Origin: Chloroflexota bacterium
Lineage (GTDB): Bacteria; Chloroflexota; Anaerolineae; Anaerolineales; Anaerolineaceae
Direction: 5' to 3'
Length of the DNA stretch: 64,000 nt
Assembly (NCBI GenBank): GCA_029561345.1
Contig: JAKQJC010000041.1
Coordinates: 17,316-81,315 of the forward strand
The number at the start of each line of letters is the position of its first letter. Positions within the stretch are counted from its first letter, which is position 1. The notes under the pieces are model-generated. The model had not been told where the DNA came from. It was given only the letters and a program-made list of their open reading frames with translations, and searched no databases. The translations under genes and the position numbers were made by a program. Positions 51,822-60,436 of this stretch are shown piece by piece.

Positions 51822-52415
51822 ATGAGCGGATTCAAATCTGGCCTGGATCATTTCGGTCTTCTGGCGCCCGTATATGAGCACTTCATTCCACCCCTTGCCC
51901 CGGAGGCCCTGGCGGCTTTGGTGGATTTACTCCCGGGCGGCGCTCTTTTGGATGCCGGCGGTGGCACGGGCCGGGTGGCGCAGTTTTTCAATGGCCGGGC
52001 CGGGCTGACGGTTGTGGCAGATGAATCCATTAAAATGCTGCTGCAGGCGCAAAAGAAACCCGCTTTGCAACCGTTGTGTACGCATACCGAGCATCTGCCT
52101 TTCCCCTCAGCATTTTTTGACCGCATCATTATGGTGGATGCCCTGCATCACCTGACCCATCAGGCCCAATCAGCAGCGGAACTTTGGCGGCTGCTCAAAC
52201 CGGGCGGCCGCCTGGTGATTGAGGAGCCGGATGTGCGCCGGTTTGCCGTAAAAATACTTGCTCTGGCTGAAAAGCTGGCCCTTATGCGCAGCCATTTTCT
52301 TGTGCCAGAACAGATCATCCGGCTGTTTCCTGTGTTTGAAGCCCGAGTTGAAGTTAGAAACAGCGGGCTCACGGCATGGGTGATTGTGGAAAAAGCTGAT
52401 TTTTCACCTGAGTGA
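51822..52415 (+). CDS. Class I SAM-dependent methyltransferase
   Basis: 197 residues. Motif I LLDAGGGTGRVAQFF (about 44-58), motif II DESIKMLLQA, motif III LPFPSAFFDRIIMVDALHHL, then WRLLKPGGRLVIEEP. UbiE-like small methyltransferase; substrate unknown. The C-terminus (FEARVEVRNSGLTAWVIVEK) is typical. It follows the trmO remnant by 11 nt. Confidence 0.92.
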   Translation: MSGFKSGLDHFGLLAPVYEHFIPPLAPEALAALVDLLPGGALLDAGGGTGRVAQFFNGRAGLTVVADESIKMLLQAQKKPALQPLCTHTEHLPFPSAFFDRIIMVDALHHLTHQAQSAAELWRLLKPGGRLVIEEPDVRRFAVKILALAEKLALMRSHFLVPEQIIRLFPVFEARVEVRNSGLTAWVIVEKADFSPE

Positions 52416-52420
52416 GTAAA

Positions 52421-52468
52421 CATCAAACCGCCCCTTCCCTAGAAATTAGGAGAAGGGGCGGTTTGATG
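52421..52468. terminator. Bidirectional terminator
   Basis: Perfect 17-bp stem CATCAAACCGCCCCTTC / GAAGGGGCGGTTTGATG with a 14-nt loop, TTTTT after it. Between the convergent methyltransferase and lipoprotein genes. Confidence 0.88.
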
Positions 52469-52479
52469 TTTTTGCTTGA

Positions 52480-53625
52480 TTATGGCCGGATATCAATCAT
52501 CATGCCGAGCAGGTGATTAAATGAAATACGGTTGGCGTCCTCCCAGGCTCCAGCAGGGGCATAGGTGATGATTTCCAGCAGGCGGTCCTTGTTGGGGACA
52601 TAAGTGATTTCATAGGTCACCTGACTGCTGGAGGTGGAAGCGCACTCCCCGGTTTTTGATTCCCACTGCCCGCTCATGGTATTCATGCGGTCGCCGGGCA
52701 GGATTGTGCAGTTGGACAAGCCCAGTTCAGCCAGACGGTCTACCTTCCAATCGGAAAGCATTTGAACCGGATCAGCAATCTCGTTTATTGCCACCAGATA
52801 CAATCCCGTTGCCTTGTCTGGAGATTGGAACCATATTCCCTGCCCTGAAACCGGCGGGCGGGGATCCAGCCAATCATGCGGGTACATGGTTTGCAGCCCC
52901 AGGGCGGGATCATTGTAATTGCGCCAGATTTCAACATTTTCCAGCAGAAGCTGAAAAACCGGCTTCATGGCATCCCATTGGTCAGTGGGGGAGAACCAGG
53001 TGATTTCCAGTGTATCTTTGGCCCGCTGAAGATAGGCCACCTGAGCGGTGATGCCGCTGCCGGTGGCAATTTTGGTTTGCGCATCCATGCGCGAAATGGT
53101 CATGGTCTCCCCCGGACTGACGGTTTCAGGTTTGAAGGAGACGATACCCACTACACCCACATCCTTGCTGCCCCAGGCTTCCAGCAGGGTTTCGGGTTTT
53201 CCCTGCAGCTTGATCCGGAAGGTTACACCCAGCGGCAGATCGGGATCTTTGACAAACAGACCTTCGCCAAAAGTGAGCGGCGAGGCGCCGTCCCAGCCGC
53301 CGGGGAAGGCGAAACTTAACTCTGAAAACGTGGAGGCGCTGGTGGACCACCCATCACGGGTGACCGGGGTGGGTGTGGGCGGCAGCGGGGTGGCTGTGGG
53401 TGGACGGGGTGTGGCTGTAGGAGCCGCTGTGGGCGGACGGGGTGTGGCTGTAGGAGCCGCTGTGGGCGGCACAGCTGTGGTTGGTTGTGGGGTGGCAGAG
53501 GGTGGAATGGCCACCGTAGCCAGCGACGGGGTGCTGGTGGCTGTGGGGGAAGGCTGTGGTGGTGTGCAGGCTGAGAGCAGCAGGATGCAGCTGAACAAGA
53601 GTAAAACAAGGTATTTGATTTTCAT
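52480..53625 (-). CDS. Surface lipoprotein with Thr/Pro stalk
   Basis: 381 residues. Signal LLFSCILLLSACTP (lipobox Cys about 20), a stalk of about 70 Pro/Thr/Ala residues including two 11-residue TAAPTATPRPP repeats, then a beta-rich domain from about 95 (STFSELSFAFPGGWDG...) ending GMMIDIRP. Two similar halves (FAFPGGW / TMYPHDWLD) may be repeated PsbP-like units. Stalk-anchored cell-surface protein, function unknown. Confidence 0.85.
   Translation of the reverse strand: MKIKYLVLLLFSCILLLSACTPPQPSPTATSTPSLATVAIPPSATPQPTTAVPPTAAPTATPRPPTAAPTATPRPPTATPLPPTPTPVTRDGWSTSASTFSELSFAFPGGWDGASPLTFGEGLFVKDPDLPLGVTFRIKLQGKPETLLEAWGSKDVGVVGIVSFKPETVSPGETMTISRMDAQTKIATGSGITAQVAYLQRAKDTLEITWFSPTDQWDAMKPVFQLLLENVEIWRNYNDPALGLQTMYPHDWLDPRPPVSGQGIWFQSPDKATGLYLVAINEIADPVQMLSDWKVDRLAELGLSNCTILPGDRMNTMSGQWESKTGECASTSSSQVTYEITYVPNKDRLLEIITYAPAGAWEDANRISFNHLLGMMIDIRP
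53402..53467. repeat. 33-bp tandem repeat, two copies
   Basis: Identical units at 53402-53434 and 53435-53467, encoding TAAPTATPRPP in the lipoprotein stalk. Copy number may vary between strains. Confidence 0.9.
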
Positions 53626-53639
53626 GGTTATACTCCTCC

Positions 53640-54599
53640 TTATGGCAGTGCAAAGACCTTCTTTAAGAAATTCAGGATGACGCTTTCAATGGGTGGATCC
53701 AGTTTGAGTTTATCCCGGAAGAGGGTCATGGCGTGCCCGCCTTCTTTATATATCTGGGCCAGGTAGAGGGTGCCGGTGGCTGCCCGGCAGGTTTCAGCAT
53801 CCCCCGGAGCATCCAGCGCAGCCACGCACCAGACGGGCTTTTTCGCATCATCCACGGTTTTGACGGCCTGAGGATAAGGCACGCCCAGCCAGCTTCCTGG
53901 ACCAAGAGACAGCGCCCCCACGCATCCATCGCAGGCATCCACCACCGCATCTGCCCCGATGCTGGCGCCTATGCCGGCCACCCTGGTTGGGTCCGCACCT
54001 TCCAGTTTTGCGGCTGTCTGGTAGGCGGCGCGGGCATCGAGGATGTTCTCTTCGGGGCTGCCGCTGCCACCGCTTTCGCCGTAACCGCGAAAATCGAAGG
54101 TGAAGACGGCAAAAGAAAGGTTTTCGGGCAGGGCTGGGAAGGGATAGGGGGTGTCAAAGGGAACGCCGCGCAGGGGTGGAGGAATTTTGGCGCCGCGGTT
54201 TTGCAGCCAGGCGACCATGCCCACATAGAGCCAGTCGGTCTGGTCGCCGCCCGCCCAGTGCATCAGCACCACTACAGGCGCCGGGTTGACCGAGGCAGGG
54301 TAATAGTATCCAACCAGGGTAACACCGTCTTCTGTTTGAAATTCAACCCGCTGCCCATCTGCAGGCAGAATGGTGACGGAAGGCCGGGTGGGTTCGGGCT
54401 GTGGGGTTGAAGTGGGTGGAATTGGCGTGAGGGTGGGCGTGGCGGTGGGAGGAACGGACGTGGGAGACGATGTCGGCGGCAGAGGGGTGAGGGTTGCAGC
54501 GGGTTTATCGGCTGCGGCGGCTATGGGTGCAGCGGTTGGGGTATGACATCCGGATAACACCAGCGCCAGAATGGTCAAAATCCAGAAAATGGTCCTCAT
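53640..54599 (-). CDS. Alpha/beta hydrolase lipoprotein
   Basis: 319 residues from ATG 54599 (GAGAGGA upstream). Signal ILTILALVLSGCHTP (lipobox), Thr/Pro stalk (25-65), then an alpha/beta hydrolase: VVVLMHWAGGDQTD oxyanion, FDFRGYGESGG, nucleophile GIGASIGADAVV (about 198), His in YKEGGHAMTLF. A dienelactone-hydrolase-like esterase on the cell surface. The gene downstream is also a stalked lipoprotein, 14 nt away, likely one transcript. Confidence 0.9.
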   Translation of the reverse strand: MRTIFWILTILALVLSGCHTPTAAPIAAAADKPAATLTPLPPTSSPTSVPPTATPTLTPIPPTSTPQPEPTRPSVTILPADGQRVEFQTEDGVTLVGYYYPASVNPAPVVVLMHWAGGDQTDWLYVGMVAWLQNRGAKIPPPLRGVPFDTPYPFPALPENLSFAVFTFDFRGYGESGGSGSPEENILDARAAYQTAAKLEGADPTRVAGIGASIGADAVVDACDGCVGALSLGPGSWLGVPYPQAVKTVDDAKKPVWCVAALDAPGDAETCRAATGTLYLAQIYKEGGHAMTLFRDKLKLDPPIESVILNFLKKVFALP

Positions 54600-54802
54600 T
54601 TTTTCCTCTCTTGTTGTTCCAAACGCCCGTGCTGGAATCAGCAAAAATGGGGTGAGGTGGCGGGAAAGCAAATTCAGCACAGTGGATTATGAAACGGTTT
54701 TTCCGAGTGAAAGCAGAATTAAAAATTATTATAGCATGCCATCCTTTGTTCTGTTGCGCCCGAAAAACAAGGGTGGTTGACATGAAACTAAAAATATTTC
54801 AC

Positions 54803-54866
54803 TTTCATGAAATTGGTAGTTGTATTTCATATAACTTAATGATATCATGATAGTGAAAATATTTCA
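54803..54866. promoter_or_regulatory. TTTCA/TGAAA inverted repeats upstream of the XRE-cupin gene
   Basis: TTTCATGAAA at 54803-54812 is a perfect palindrome and TGAAA-ATA-TTTCA at 54854-54866 another; a half-site TATTTCATATA lies between. All are in the AT-rich 100 bp before the XRE start, so they are likely operators. Confidence 0.55.
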
Positions 54867-54892
54867 TATATAGAAAATATTCAGGAGCACTT

Positions 54893-55507
54893 ATGCCTAA
54901 CCTTGGCACCCGGATCCACGAGCTTCGGGCTAACCGCAACCTGACCCTTGAAGAGGTCAGCGCACAGACCGGGCTTTCAGTTTCTTTCCTCAGCATGCTG
55001 GAACGCAATAAAGTGTCCATCAGCGTGGATAACCTGGAAAAGCTGGCGCGTTTCTATAATGTTCACATTGTCAGCTTTTTTAACCAGCCCGATGAGAGTC
55101 CGCTGCTGATCACCCGCCGCGAGCAGATTTTGCAAGCTCAGAATCGCGAGCAGCCCGGTCCGGCAGCGGTGACCCTGCTGGTCAACCGCCAGGATGCCCG
55201 CATGGAGCCGCTGCTGGTGGTGATTGCCCCCGACAAAGAGGAACCGCATTTCCGCCAGCATGAAGCGGATACCCTGCTTTATATTTTGGAAGGGGAGGCT
55301 CTGCTGGTTTCAGAAAACGGCGACCAGGCGGAACTGCACCAGGGCGACCTGGCCTATTACATCAACTATCCCCACCGCAGGCTGGTGAATGCCAGCGCGG
55401 AAAAGCACCTGGTGGTGATCAGCCTTACCGCGCCACCCACCAGCTCTCTGGATGACCTGCTGCAGGCCCGCCAGGGTATGTGGGTGATGTCCGAAAAATC
55501 CAAATAG
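54893..55507 (+). CDS. XRE-cupin transcriptional regulator
   Basis: 204 residues. HTH 5-60: GTRIHELRANRNLTLEEVSA, GLSVSFLSMLERNKVSISVD. Cupin 2 at about 105-185 (HFRQHEADTLLYILEGEALL...GDLAYYINYPHRRLVNASAE). The cupin binds a small effector. CAGGAG precedes ATG. First gene of the lipid region, 14 nt before the next gene, so it probably controls that operon. Confidence 0.92.
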   Translation: MPNLGTRIHELRANRNLTLEEVSAQTGLSVSFLSMLERNKVSISVDNLEKLARFYNVHIVSFFNQPDESPLLITRREQILQAQNREQPGPAAVTLLVNRQDARMEPLLVVIAPDKEEPHFRQHEADTLLYILEGEALLVSENGDQAELHQGDLAYYINYPHRRLVNASAEKHLVVISLTAPPTSSLDDLLQARQGMWVMSEKSK

Positions 55508-55521
55508 ATTCAGGAGGTCCC

Positions 55522-56568
55522 ATGCATTTTGATGAGTATCACAACCACAAATGGGCGCGCAATTTAAAACATGCCCGCCAACTGCTTGCTGAAGGCCGCC
55601 TGGCCGAGTTTTATCATGGCGAAGATTTGCCCGATGGCGATGTCTACCCAGGCATGCGCGTGATGGCCGCTTACTGGACTTCCGTGGAGCATGAAATGAA
55701 ACTGCGCCGCCGCACCTTGCTGGCGGGAGCAGGTCACCTGGAATGGGAAAGTGACCCTGAGCTGGCAGCTCAAGCCAAGGAATTTCACGGCCGCTATGTG
55801 GACGATATGCGCGAACTGGTCATTCGTGACGGCATTGTGCCGCCTGAACGGATTGACCGGCTTGCTGAGGCTGGCTGGGAAACGCCGGCTGATTGGGCTG
55901 AGGCAATGCGCGCGCGCCAGCAGGCCAGCCTGGCTGGTTTGGAAGTCGGTCAGCTGGATTCCGAACTGGTGGAAGCCTGGTTCGATTCCTGCCTGCGGGC
56001 GGTGGGAAATTACAACCGTTACCTGATCTGGGGCGGGGTGAATGCGGCTGGCCTGGTGCGCCGCGAGGGCCCTGAAGCTCTGCGCAATGCGGTGGACGCA
56101 ATGGCTGAAACCTTCATGTGGGATATCAGCAAGGAGTTCTTTGCCACTGTGCTGCCGGCGGCGGGCTTTGAGGATATCGGAGATCTGATGGAGCTGGGCC
56201 TGCGCGGCATGTACGCTGACCAGTATTACTGCAAGGGGGAAGATCGCGAAGAGGGTGAGAAAACCATCCGCACCAGCATCCTTAAAAATTGCGAACTGGC
56301 GGGCATTTACCGCCGGGTTGAGGCCTGGAACGGCCTGCCGCCATTCTCACTGGGTTACGGTATTTGCCGTTTCGATGAAGTGCACGGGCAGGCGACGATG
56401 ATGATCACCATGCCGCCGATGGTTTCGCCGCAGTACCGCCTGGTGAAATCTTTGGCCATGCATGCGGATGCAACTGAATGCATCTTTGAACTGACCACTG
56501 TGCCAGCAGATGACATGGACCGCATTTTGATGGTCCAGGAGAAGGTTTTCGGCGCTGTGGAAGAGTAG
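55522..56568 (+). CDS. Unknown conserved-looking protein of the lipid operon
   Basis: 348 residues from ATG 55522 (AGGAGG upstream). Soluble, mostly helical: MHFDEYHNHKWARNLKHARQ, YPGMRVMAAYWTSVEHEMKL, RRRTLLAGAGHLEWESDPEL, EEGEKTIRTSILKNCELAGI, FDEVHGQATMMITMPPMVSP. No cofactor motif seen and no family recognised. Directly downstream of the XRE-cupin gene and upstream of DUF6512 and SCP2 genes, so a role in sterol-like or acyl-CoA metabolism is likely by context only. Confidence 0.65.
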   Translation: MHFDEYHNHKWARNLKHARQLLAEGRLAEFYHGEDLPDGDVYPGMRVMAAYWTSVEHEMKLRRRTLLAGAGHLEWESDPELAAQAKEFHGRYVDDMRELVIRDGIVPPERIDRLAEAGWETPADWAEAMRARQQASLAGLEVGQLDSELVEAWFDSCLRAVGNYNRYLIWGGVNAAGLVRREGPEALRNAVDAMAETFMWDISKEFFATVLPAAGFEDIGDLMELGLRGMYADQYYCKGEDREEGEKTIRTSILKNCELAGIYRRVEAWNGLPPFSLGYGICRFDEVHGQATMMITMPPMVSPQYRLVKSLAMHADATECIFELTTVPADDMDRILMVQEKVFGAVEE

Positions 56569-56589
56569 GTGTGAAAAAAGGAAGCAGCC

Positions 56590-57120
56590 ATGAAACAACG
56601 CAAGTTTTCGCCGGTGGTGAAAGTGGTTTTGTTTCAGCTCGTTTATGTGGTGTTGCATTTTCTGTATGATTGGGCTCCCAATGGGTTAACGACCATTGTC
56701 AGCGGCATCAACGAAAGCGTTTATCAGCACCTCAAGGTCAGCTTCTTCTCTTACATTCCGGTCATTCTGATCGAATATCTGTGGCTGCGGCAATCATTAC
56801 CCTCATTGAAGCGTTTTCTGACGGCCCGGCTGTTCACACTGGTGTTCATGCCTTGGGTGATGATGACCTTCTTTCTGTTCAGCCCGCTGGTGTTTGGAAA
56901 AATCGAGAGCATCCCTGGTGAAATCCTCTTTGCCAATGCTGCCCTGCTGTGCACTTTTGTGTGCAGCCTTGTTGCGGAGCATCACGTTGAAAAAGCGGAA
57001 CCTGGCCGTGGTCTGATAGCTGTGCTGAGCATTTTAGGCCTGCTTATTCTGATTCAATTTGTGGTTTTTACCAACCGTTTACCCTGGTTTGATATCTTTG
57101 CCACCCCTCCGGGCTGGTAA
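56590..57120 (+). CDS. DUF6512 family membrane protein
   Basis: 176 residues, five membrane helices. FLYDWAPNGLTTIVSGINES then VYQHLKVSFFSYIPVILIEY resembles the DUF6512 signature (NESVWEHLK--F-P). Function unknown. Part of the plus-strand operon (gap 21 nt before, 29 nt after). Confidence 0.82.
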   Translation: MKQRKFSPVVKVVLFQLVYVVLHFLYDWAPNGLTTIVSGINESVYQHLKVSFFSYIPVILIEYLWLRQSLPSLKRFLTARLFTLVFMPWVMMTFFLFSPLVFGKIESIPGEILFANAALLCTFVCSLVAEHHVEKAEPGRGLIAVLSILGLLILIQFVVFTNRLPWFDIFATPPGW

Positions 57121-57149
57121 TTCAATAATTGAAAAAGGAGAATAATGCA

Positions 57150-57482
57150 ATGTCCACCATTAAAGAAGTCATGATGAGTTTACCGTCCATTTTCAAGCCC
57201 GAAAAAGCCAAGGGCTGGAACCGGGTGATCCTGTTCGACCTGGCCGGCCAGGAACCCTCCAAATGGACTCTGACCGTGGAAAACGGTGTGGCCACCGTTG
57301 AAGAAGGCGCAACTAAAACGCCCAAGCTGACCATCAGCGGCAACAGCGAATATATTGTGCAGATGTTCACCGGCGAAGTGCCCCCCATGAAGCTGGTCAA
57401 TGCCAAGCTGCTCAAGATGCAGGGCCCGATGATGGATTCCATTGCCTTCTCGGGTCTGTGGAACATCCCCAAGAAAGGCTGA
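57150..57482 (+). CDS. SCP2 sterol-carrier-domain protein
   Basis: 110 residues from ATG 57150 with AAGGAG upstream. GWNRVILFDLAGQEPSKWTL, TVENGVATVEEGATKTPKLT, ISGNSEYIVQMFTGEV, LLKMQGPMMDSIAFSGLW match the SCP2 fold in which a hydrophobic tunnel binds acyl-CoA or sterol-like lipids. Encoded before HMG-CoA-synthase-like and thiolase genes, so it may present acyl chains to them. Confidence 0.88.
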   Translation: MSTIKEVMMSLPSIFKPEKAKGWNRVILFDLAGQEPSKWTLTVENGVATVEEGATKTPKLTISGNSEYIVQMFTGEVPPMKLVNAKLLKMQGPMMDSIAFSGLWNIPKKG

Positions 57483-57522
57483 TCCATCCTGCCGCTTTCC
57501 TCTCGTTCAAAAGGAGGTTCAC

Positions 57523-58605
57523 TTGCAAACAGGCATACTCTCTTACGGCGTGGCTCTGCCCAAATACCGCATTGAAGCGGCTGAGATCTGGAAGATCTGG
57601 AAAAATATCTCCACCAGTTTCTTTGATATGCTCAGCATCAGCGAACGCGGCGTGCTGGGGCCTGAGGAAGACACCCTCACCCTGGCTGTGGCAGCCGCCC
57701 GGACGGCCCTTGAACGCAGTGGCCTGGTTCCGGAAAAAATTGGCGCGGTTTTTCTGGGCAGCAGCACCAGCCCTTATGCCACCAAAGCAGCCGCCACAGT
57801 GATGGTGGATGCGCTGGGTCTGCCTTCCAGCGCACTGTCCACCGATATCCAATGCGCGGATAAATCGGGCAGCACGGCGCTCTGGCTGGCAGCCGGCCTG
57901 ATCGAAGCCGGCCTGGTGGAATACGCCCTGGTGGTGGCGGCCGATACCCTCAACCGGCACACCCAGCCCGGTATGGTGCTGGAATATGTGGCCTCGGCCG
58001 GGGCGGTGGCTTTTGTGCTGGGCAAGGAAGGCTGCATTGCCCGGCTTGAAGGCATGGCGACCCATGCCCACGACCAGAATGATTACTTCCGCACCGAAGG
58101 TGAACGCTTCATTCAACCAGGCGCCGGTTTTTACGGCTGGGTGGCCAACTGGGGTCTGCTGGACCATGTGGTACCGGCGGGCAAGGCTCTTTTCGAGAAA
58201 ACCGGCCTGACCCCGGCAGATTTTTCCAAATTTGCCGTCCCGCAAAAAACTGGCGTCCGGCCGCTGATGACGATGGGCAAGCTGGAACTGGATATGATGC
58301 AGGTGCTGCCTTATGTGCTCACCGCCCAGATCGGCGACTGCGGCGCGGCCGGAGCCATGCTTTCTCTGGCGCATATCCTCGATTTTGCCGAGCCGGGGGA
58401 GCGGGTGGGTGTGATTGATTTTGGCGCTGGCGCGGGTAGTGATGCCTGGTCGCTGGTGTGCACCGATGCCCTGGCTGAACGCCGCCCGGAAAACGGACTG
58501 GTCATTCAACTGCTGGAAGACAAGATCATGGTTGATTATGCCACCATGCTTAAATATGAGCAAAAGCTCATCCAGTCGCCGCACCGTCTGTCCAACTTCT
58601 ATTAA
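57523..58605 (+). CDS. HMG-CoA synthase/ketoacyl-synthase III-like protein
   Basis: 360 residues from TTG 57523 (AAAGGAGG 6 nt upstream; no better ATG). GILSYGVALPKYRIEAAEIW is the archaeal-type HMG-CoA synthase start; ISERGVLGPEEDTLTLAVAA, STSPYATKAAA, and STDIQCADKSGSTALWLAAG holds the catalytic Cys (about residue 112). A later VLPYVLTAQIGDCGAAGAML replaces the usual Asn region. Sequence falls in the group co-encoded with a thiolase and DUF35. May condense acyl-CoAs rather than make HMG-CoA. Confidence 0.85.
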   Translation: MQTGILSYGVALPKYRIEAAEIWKIWKNISTSFFDMLSISERGVLGPEEDTLTLAVAAARTALERSGLVPEKIGAVFLGSSTSPYATKAAATVMVDALGLPSSALSTDIQCADKSGSTALWLAAGLIEAGLVEYALVVAADTLNRHTQPGMVLEYVASAGAVAFVLGKEGCIARLEGMATHAHDQNDYFRTEGERFIQPGAGFYGWVANWGLLDHVVPAGKALFEKTGLTPADFSKFAVPQKTGVRPLMTMGKLELDMMQVLPYVLTAQIGDCGAAGAMLSLAHILDFAEPGERVGVIDFGAGAGSDAWSLVCTDALAERRPENGLVIQLLEDKIMVDYATMLKYEQKLIQSPHRLSNFY

Positions 58606-58618
58606 ACAGGAGTCAACA

Positions 58619-59812
58619 ATGGGAAAAATTTTACGTAAAGTGATGATGGTCGGCGGAGCAATCACCCCGCCTGGCATTCCCATGGATTGGACCTGGCGGC
58701 AAATGGCCACCGAAGCCTTCTGGAATGCGTTGAAGAGCTGCGGGGTGGCGGTGAAGGATGTGGACATGGTGGCCTGCAACTATAATGACCGCGCCATTGC
58801 CGATTCATCTCCGGGGCCGCAAATTGCCGATGCACTTGGCATTTTGCCAAAACCAGTCGTGCCCATTGCCAATGCCTGTGCTGGCAACGGCATTGCATCT
58901 TATGTGGCCTGGAATGCGGTGGCCTCTGGCCGCTGTGATATTGTCGTTTCGATGGGGTTTGCCCGCTCCGATAACTATGATGCCATGGAAGCCATGAACA
59001 CCCAGGGCAACTATGTTGATTTTGACTATCTGATGGGCATGACGCATATCAATTACGGCTCCATGCGCGATTCCTATTACCGCCGGAAATATGGGGTGGG
59101 GCTGGATGCGGCAGGGCAGTGGGCCTACCAATGCAATCTCTATGCCCGGCAGAATCCGCTGGCCGCCAACTACAACAAGCCCATGCCGGTTTTGGAAGAA
59201 CTTTGCGCTGACACCCCCGAAGCCGACCGCGACCGTCAGGCTACCAACCGCGGCGGGGTGGCTTCAGCCATGGTGTTTGTAGGCGAAGAACTGGCAAGAA
59301 ATTTCACCGACAAACCGGTGGTCTTTGATGTGGCCTATGCCTTCCGCCCGCCTTATATCGGCAATTTCTTCAACTATCCGGTTGAAGGAATGAAAGAATA
59401 TGATATGGCCGAACTGCCTGGCCTGATGGCGGCTGCCAGAGAAGTCTATCAGGTGGCGGGTATTACCGGCAAGGATATTGATGTGCTGCAGGTGCACGAC
59501 CTGACTGCTTACGAAGGCATGATGGCGGTGGAAGCAGCCGGCATTTGCGAGATTGGCCGGGGCAAGGATTACGTCCTTTCAGGCGGCATGAGCCTGGAAA
59601 GCCGCTGCCCGGTCAATACCTACGGCGGCGGCCCGGCTTTTGGCCACGGCTCGGCGGGTTCCGATTTCCAGGCCGGCGTGCTGGAAAACTTCTGGCAGCT
59701 GCGCGGCGAATGCGGTGAGCGCCAGGTGAAGGATGCTAAAATCGGCGCCAATACGTCATACGGCACCCATCACTCGCTGGATGTGATGGGCGTGGTGCAG
59801 AAAGGCTGGTAA
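58619..59812 (+). CDS. Thiolase family protein (SCP2-thiolase/archaeal type)
   Basis: 397 residues from ATG 58619 (AGGAG upstream). NACAGNGIASYVAWNAVASG carries the nucleophilic Cys; HDLTAYEGMMAVEAAGICEI the catalytic His; PVNTYGGGPAFGHGSAGSDF aligns with the second GH motif (GHP-GATG), altered to GHGSAGS. The second active-site Cys of classic thiolases is absent, as in the SCP2/archaeal subgroup. Precedes the DUF35 partner by 3 nt, the usual arrangement in which DUF35 bridges thiolase and synthase. Confidence 0.9.
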   Translation: MGKILRKVMMVGGAITPPGIPMDWTWRQMATEAFWNALKSCGVAVKDVDMVACNYNDRAIADSSPGPQIADALGILPKPVVPIANACAGNGIASYVAWNAVASGRCDIVVSMGFARSDNYDAMEAMNTQGNYVDFDYLMGMTHINYGSMRDSYYRRKYGVGLDAAGQWAYQCNLYARQNPLAANYNKPMPVLEELCADTPEADRDRQATNRGGVASAMVFVGEELARNFTDKPVVFDVAYAFRPPYIGNFFNYPVEGMKEYDMAELPGLMAAAREVYQVAGITGKDIDVLQVHDLTAYEGMMAVEAAGICEIGRGKDYVLSGGMSLESRCPVNTYGGGPAFGHGSAGSDFQAGVLENFWQLRGECGERQVKDAKIGANTSYGTHHSLDVMGVVQKGW

Positions 59813-59815
59813 GCG

Positions 59816-60262
59816 ATGAGCGAACAATTCACGGATCAATTTGTGCGTTGGGATACCTTTTCGAGTGCCCTGTGGTACCGCACCCGCGCCGCCCGCTACC
59901 GCCTGGAAGGAACGCGCTGCACCAGCTGCGGCACCTGTTTCTTTCCACCCCGCACCGGTCTGATTTGCCCAGTGTGTTACGAACGCGCCATGGAACCCTA
60001 CGCCTGCGCGCAAACGGGCCAGATCGTCACGGCGGCCCTGGATGACGTGGGTTTTCCGGCGGTTGGTTATGGCGAAAATTTGCCGCGCATTCAGGCCATT
60101 ATCTGTCTGGATGACGGCATTCACCTGATGGTAGATCTGCTGCAGGTGGCGGATCCGGCCCTGGTTCAGCCTGGTGCGCGTGTGAAGATGGTGCTGCGCA
60201 AGCACAAACGCGAAGATACCGGTGCCTGGGTTTATGGTTACGGGTTTGTTCTGGCTGAATAA
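59816..60262 (+). CDS. DUF35 Zn-ribbon/OB-fold acyl-CoA partner protein
   Basis: 148 residues. Zn-ribbon CTSCGTCFFPPRTGLICPVC (two CxxC), then an OB-fold from about 60 (GQIVTAALDDVGFPAV, YGENLPRIQAIICLDDGIHL). In archaea a DUF35 protein links acetoacetyl-CoA thiolase to HMG-CoA synthase so that the intermediate is channelled. The order synthase-thiolase-DUF35 here is that of the complex. Confidence 0.92.
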   Translation: MSEQFTDQFVRWDTFSSALWYRTRAARYRLEGTRCTSCGTCFFPPRTGLICPVCYERAMEPYACAQTGQIVTAALDDVGFPAVGYGENLPRIQAIICLDDGIHLMVDLLQVADPALVQPGARVKMVLRKHKREDTGAWVYGYGFVLAE

Positions 60263-60436
60263 TGTTCAGGCGGAGGGAGGTGGTTGCAAAGCTGCCTTCC
60301 TCCGCTGCGCAAAAGAAAGAAATAAAGCTGTGTCGTAACTCAATCTGCTTTCCCGGCCTGGCCTGGCACCACTGTAGACCCTGAAGTAACAGGGCCTGCT
60401 GGCTGGCAGACGTTCAGAAACATCAGGAAGGTCACC
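60263..60436. other. Intergenic region with an imperfect hairpin
   Basis: GCGGAGGGAGG / CCTTCCTCCGC (one mismatch) at about 60270-60306, loop 14 nt, no U-tract. No gene supported. Confidence 0.5.

Noticed and set aside
57412..58779. Long open frame (455 codons) on the minus strand across the HMGS-like gene
   Set aside because: It lies antisense to a well-supported gene with ribosome site and motifs; it has no family features.
60270..60306. Terminator after the DUF35 gene
   Set aside because: A hairpin is present but there is no U-tract, so transcription may continue into the membrane protein gene.
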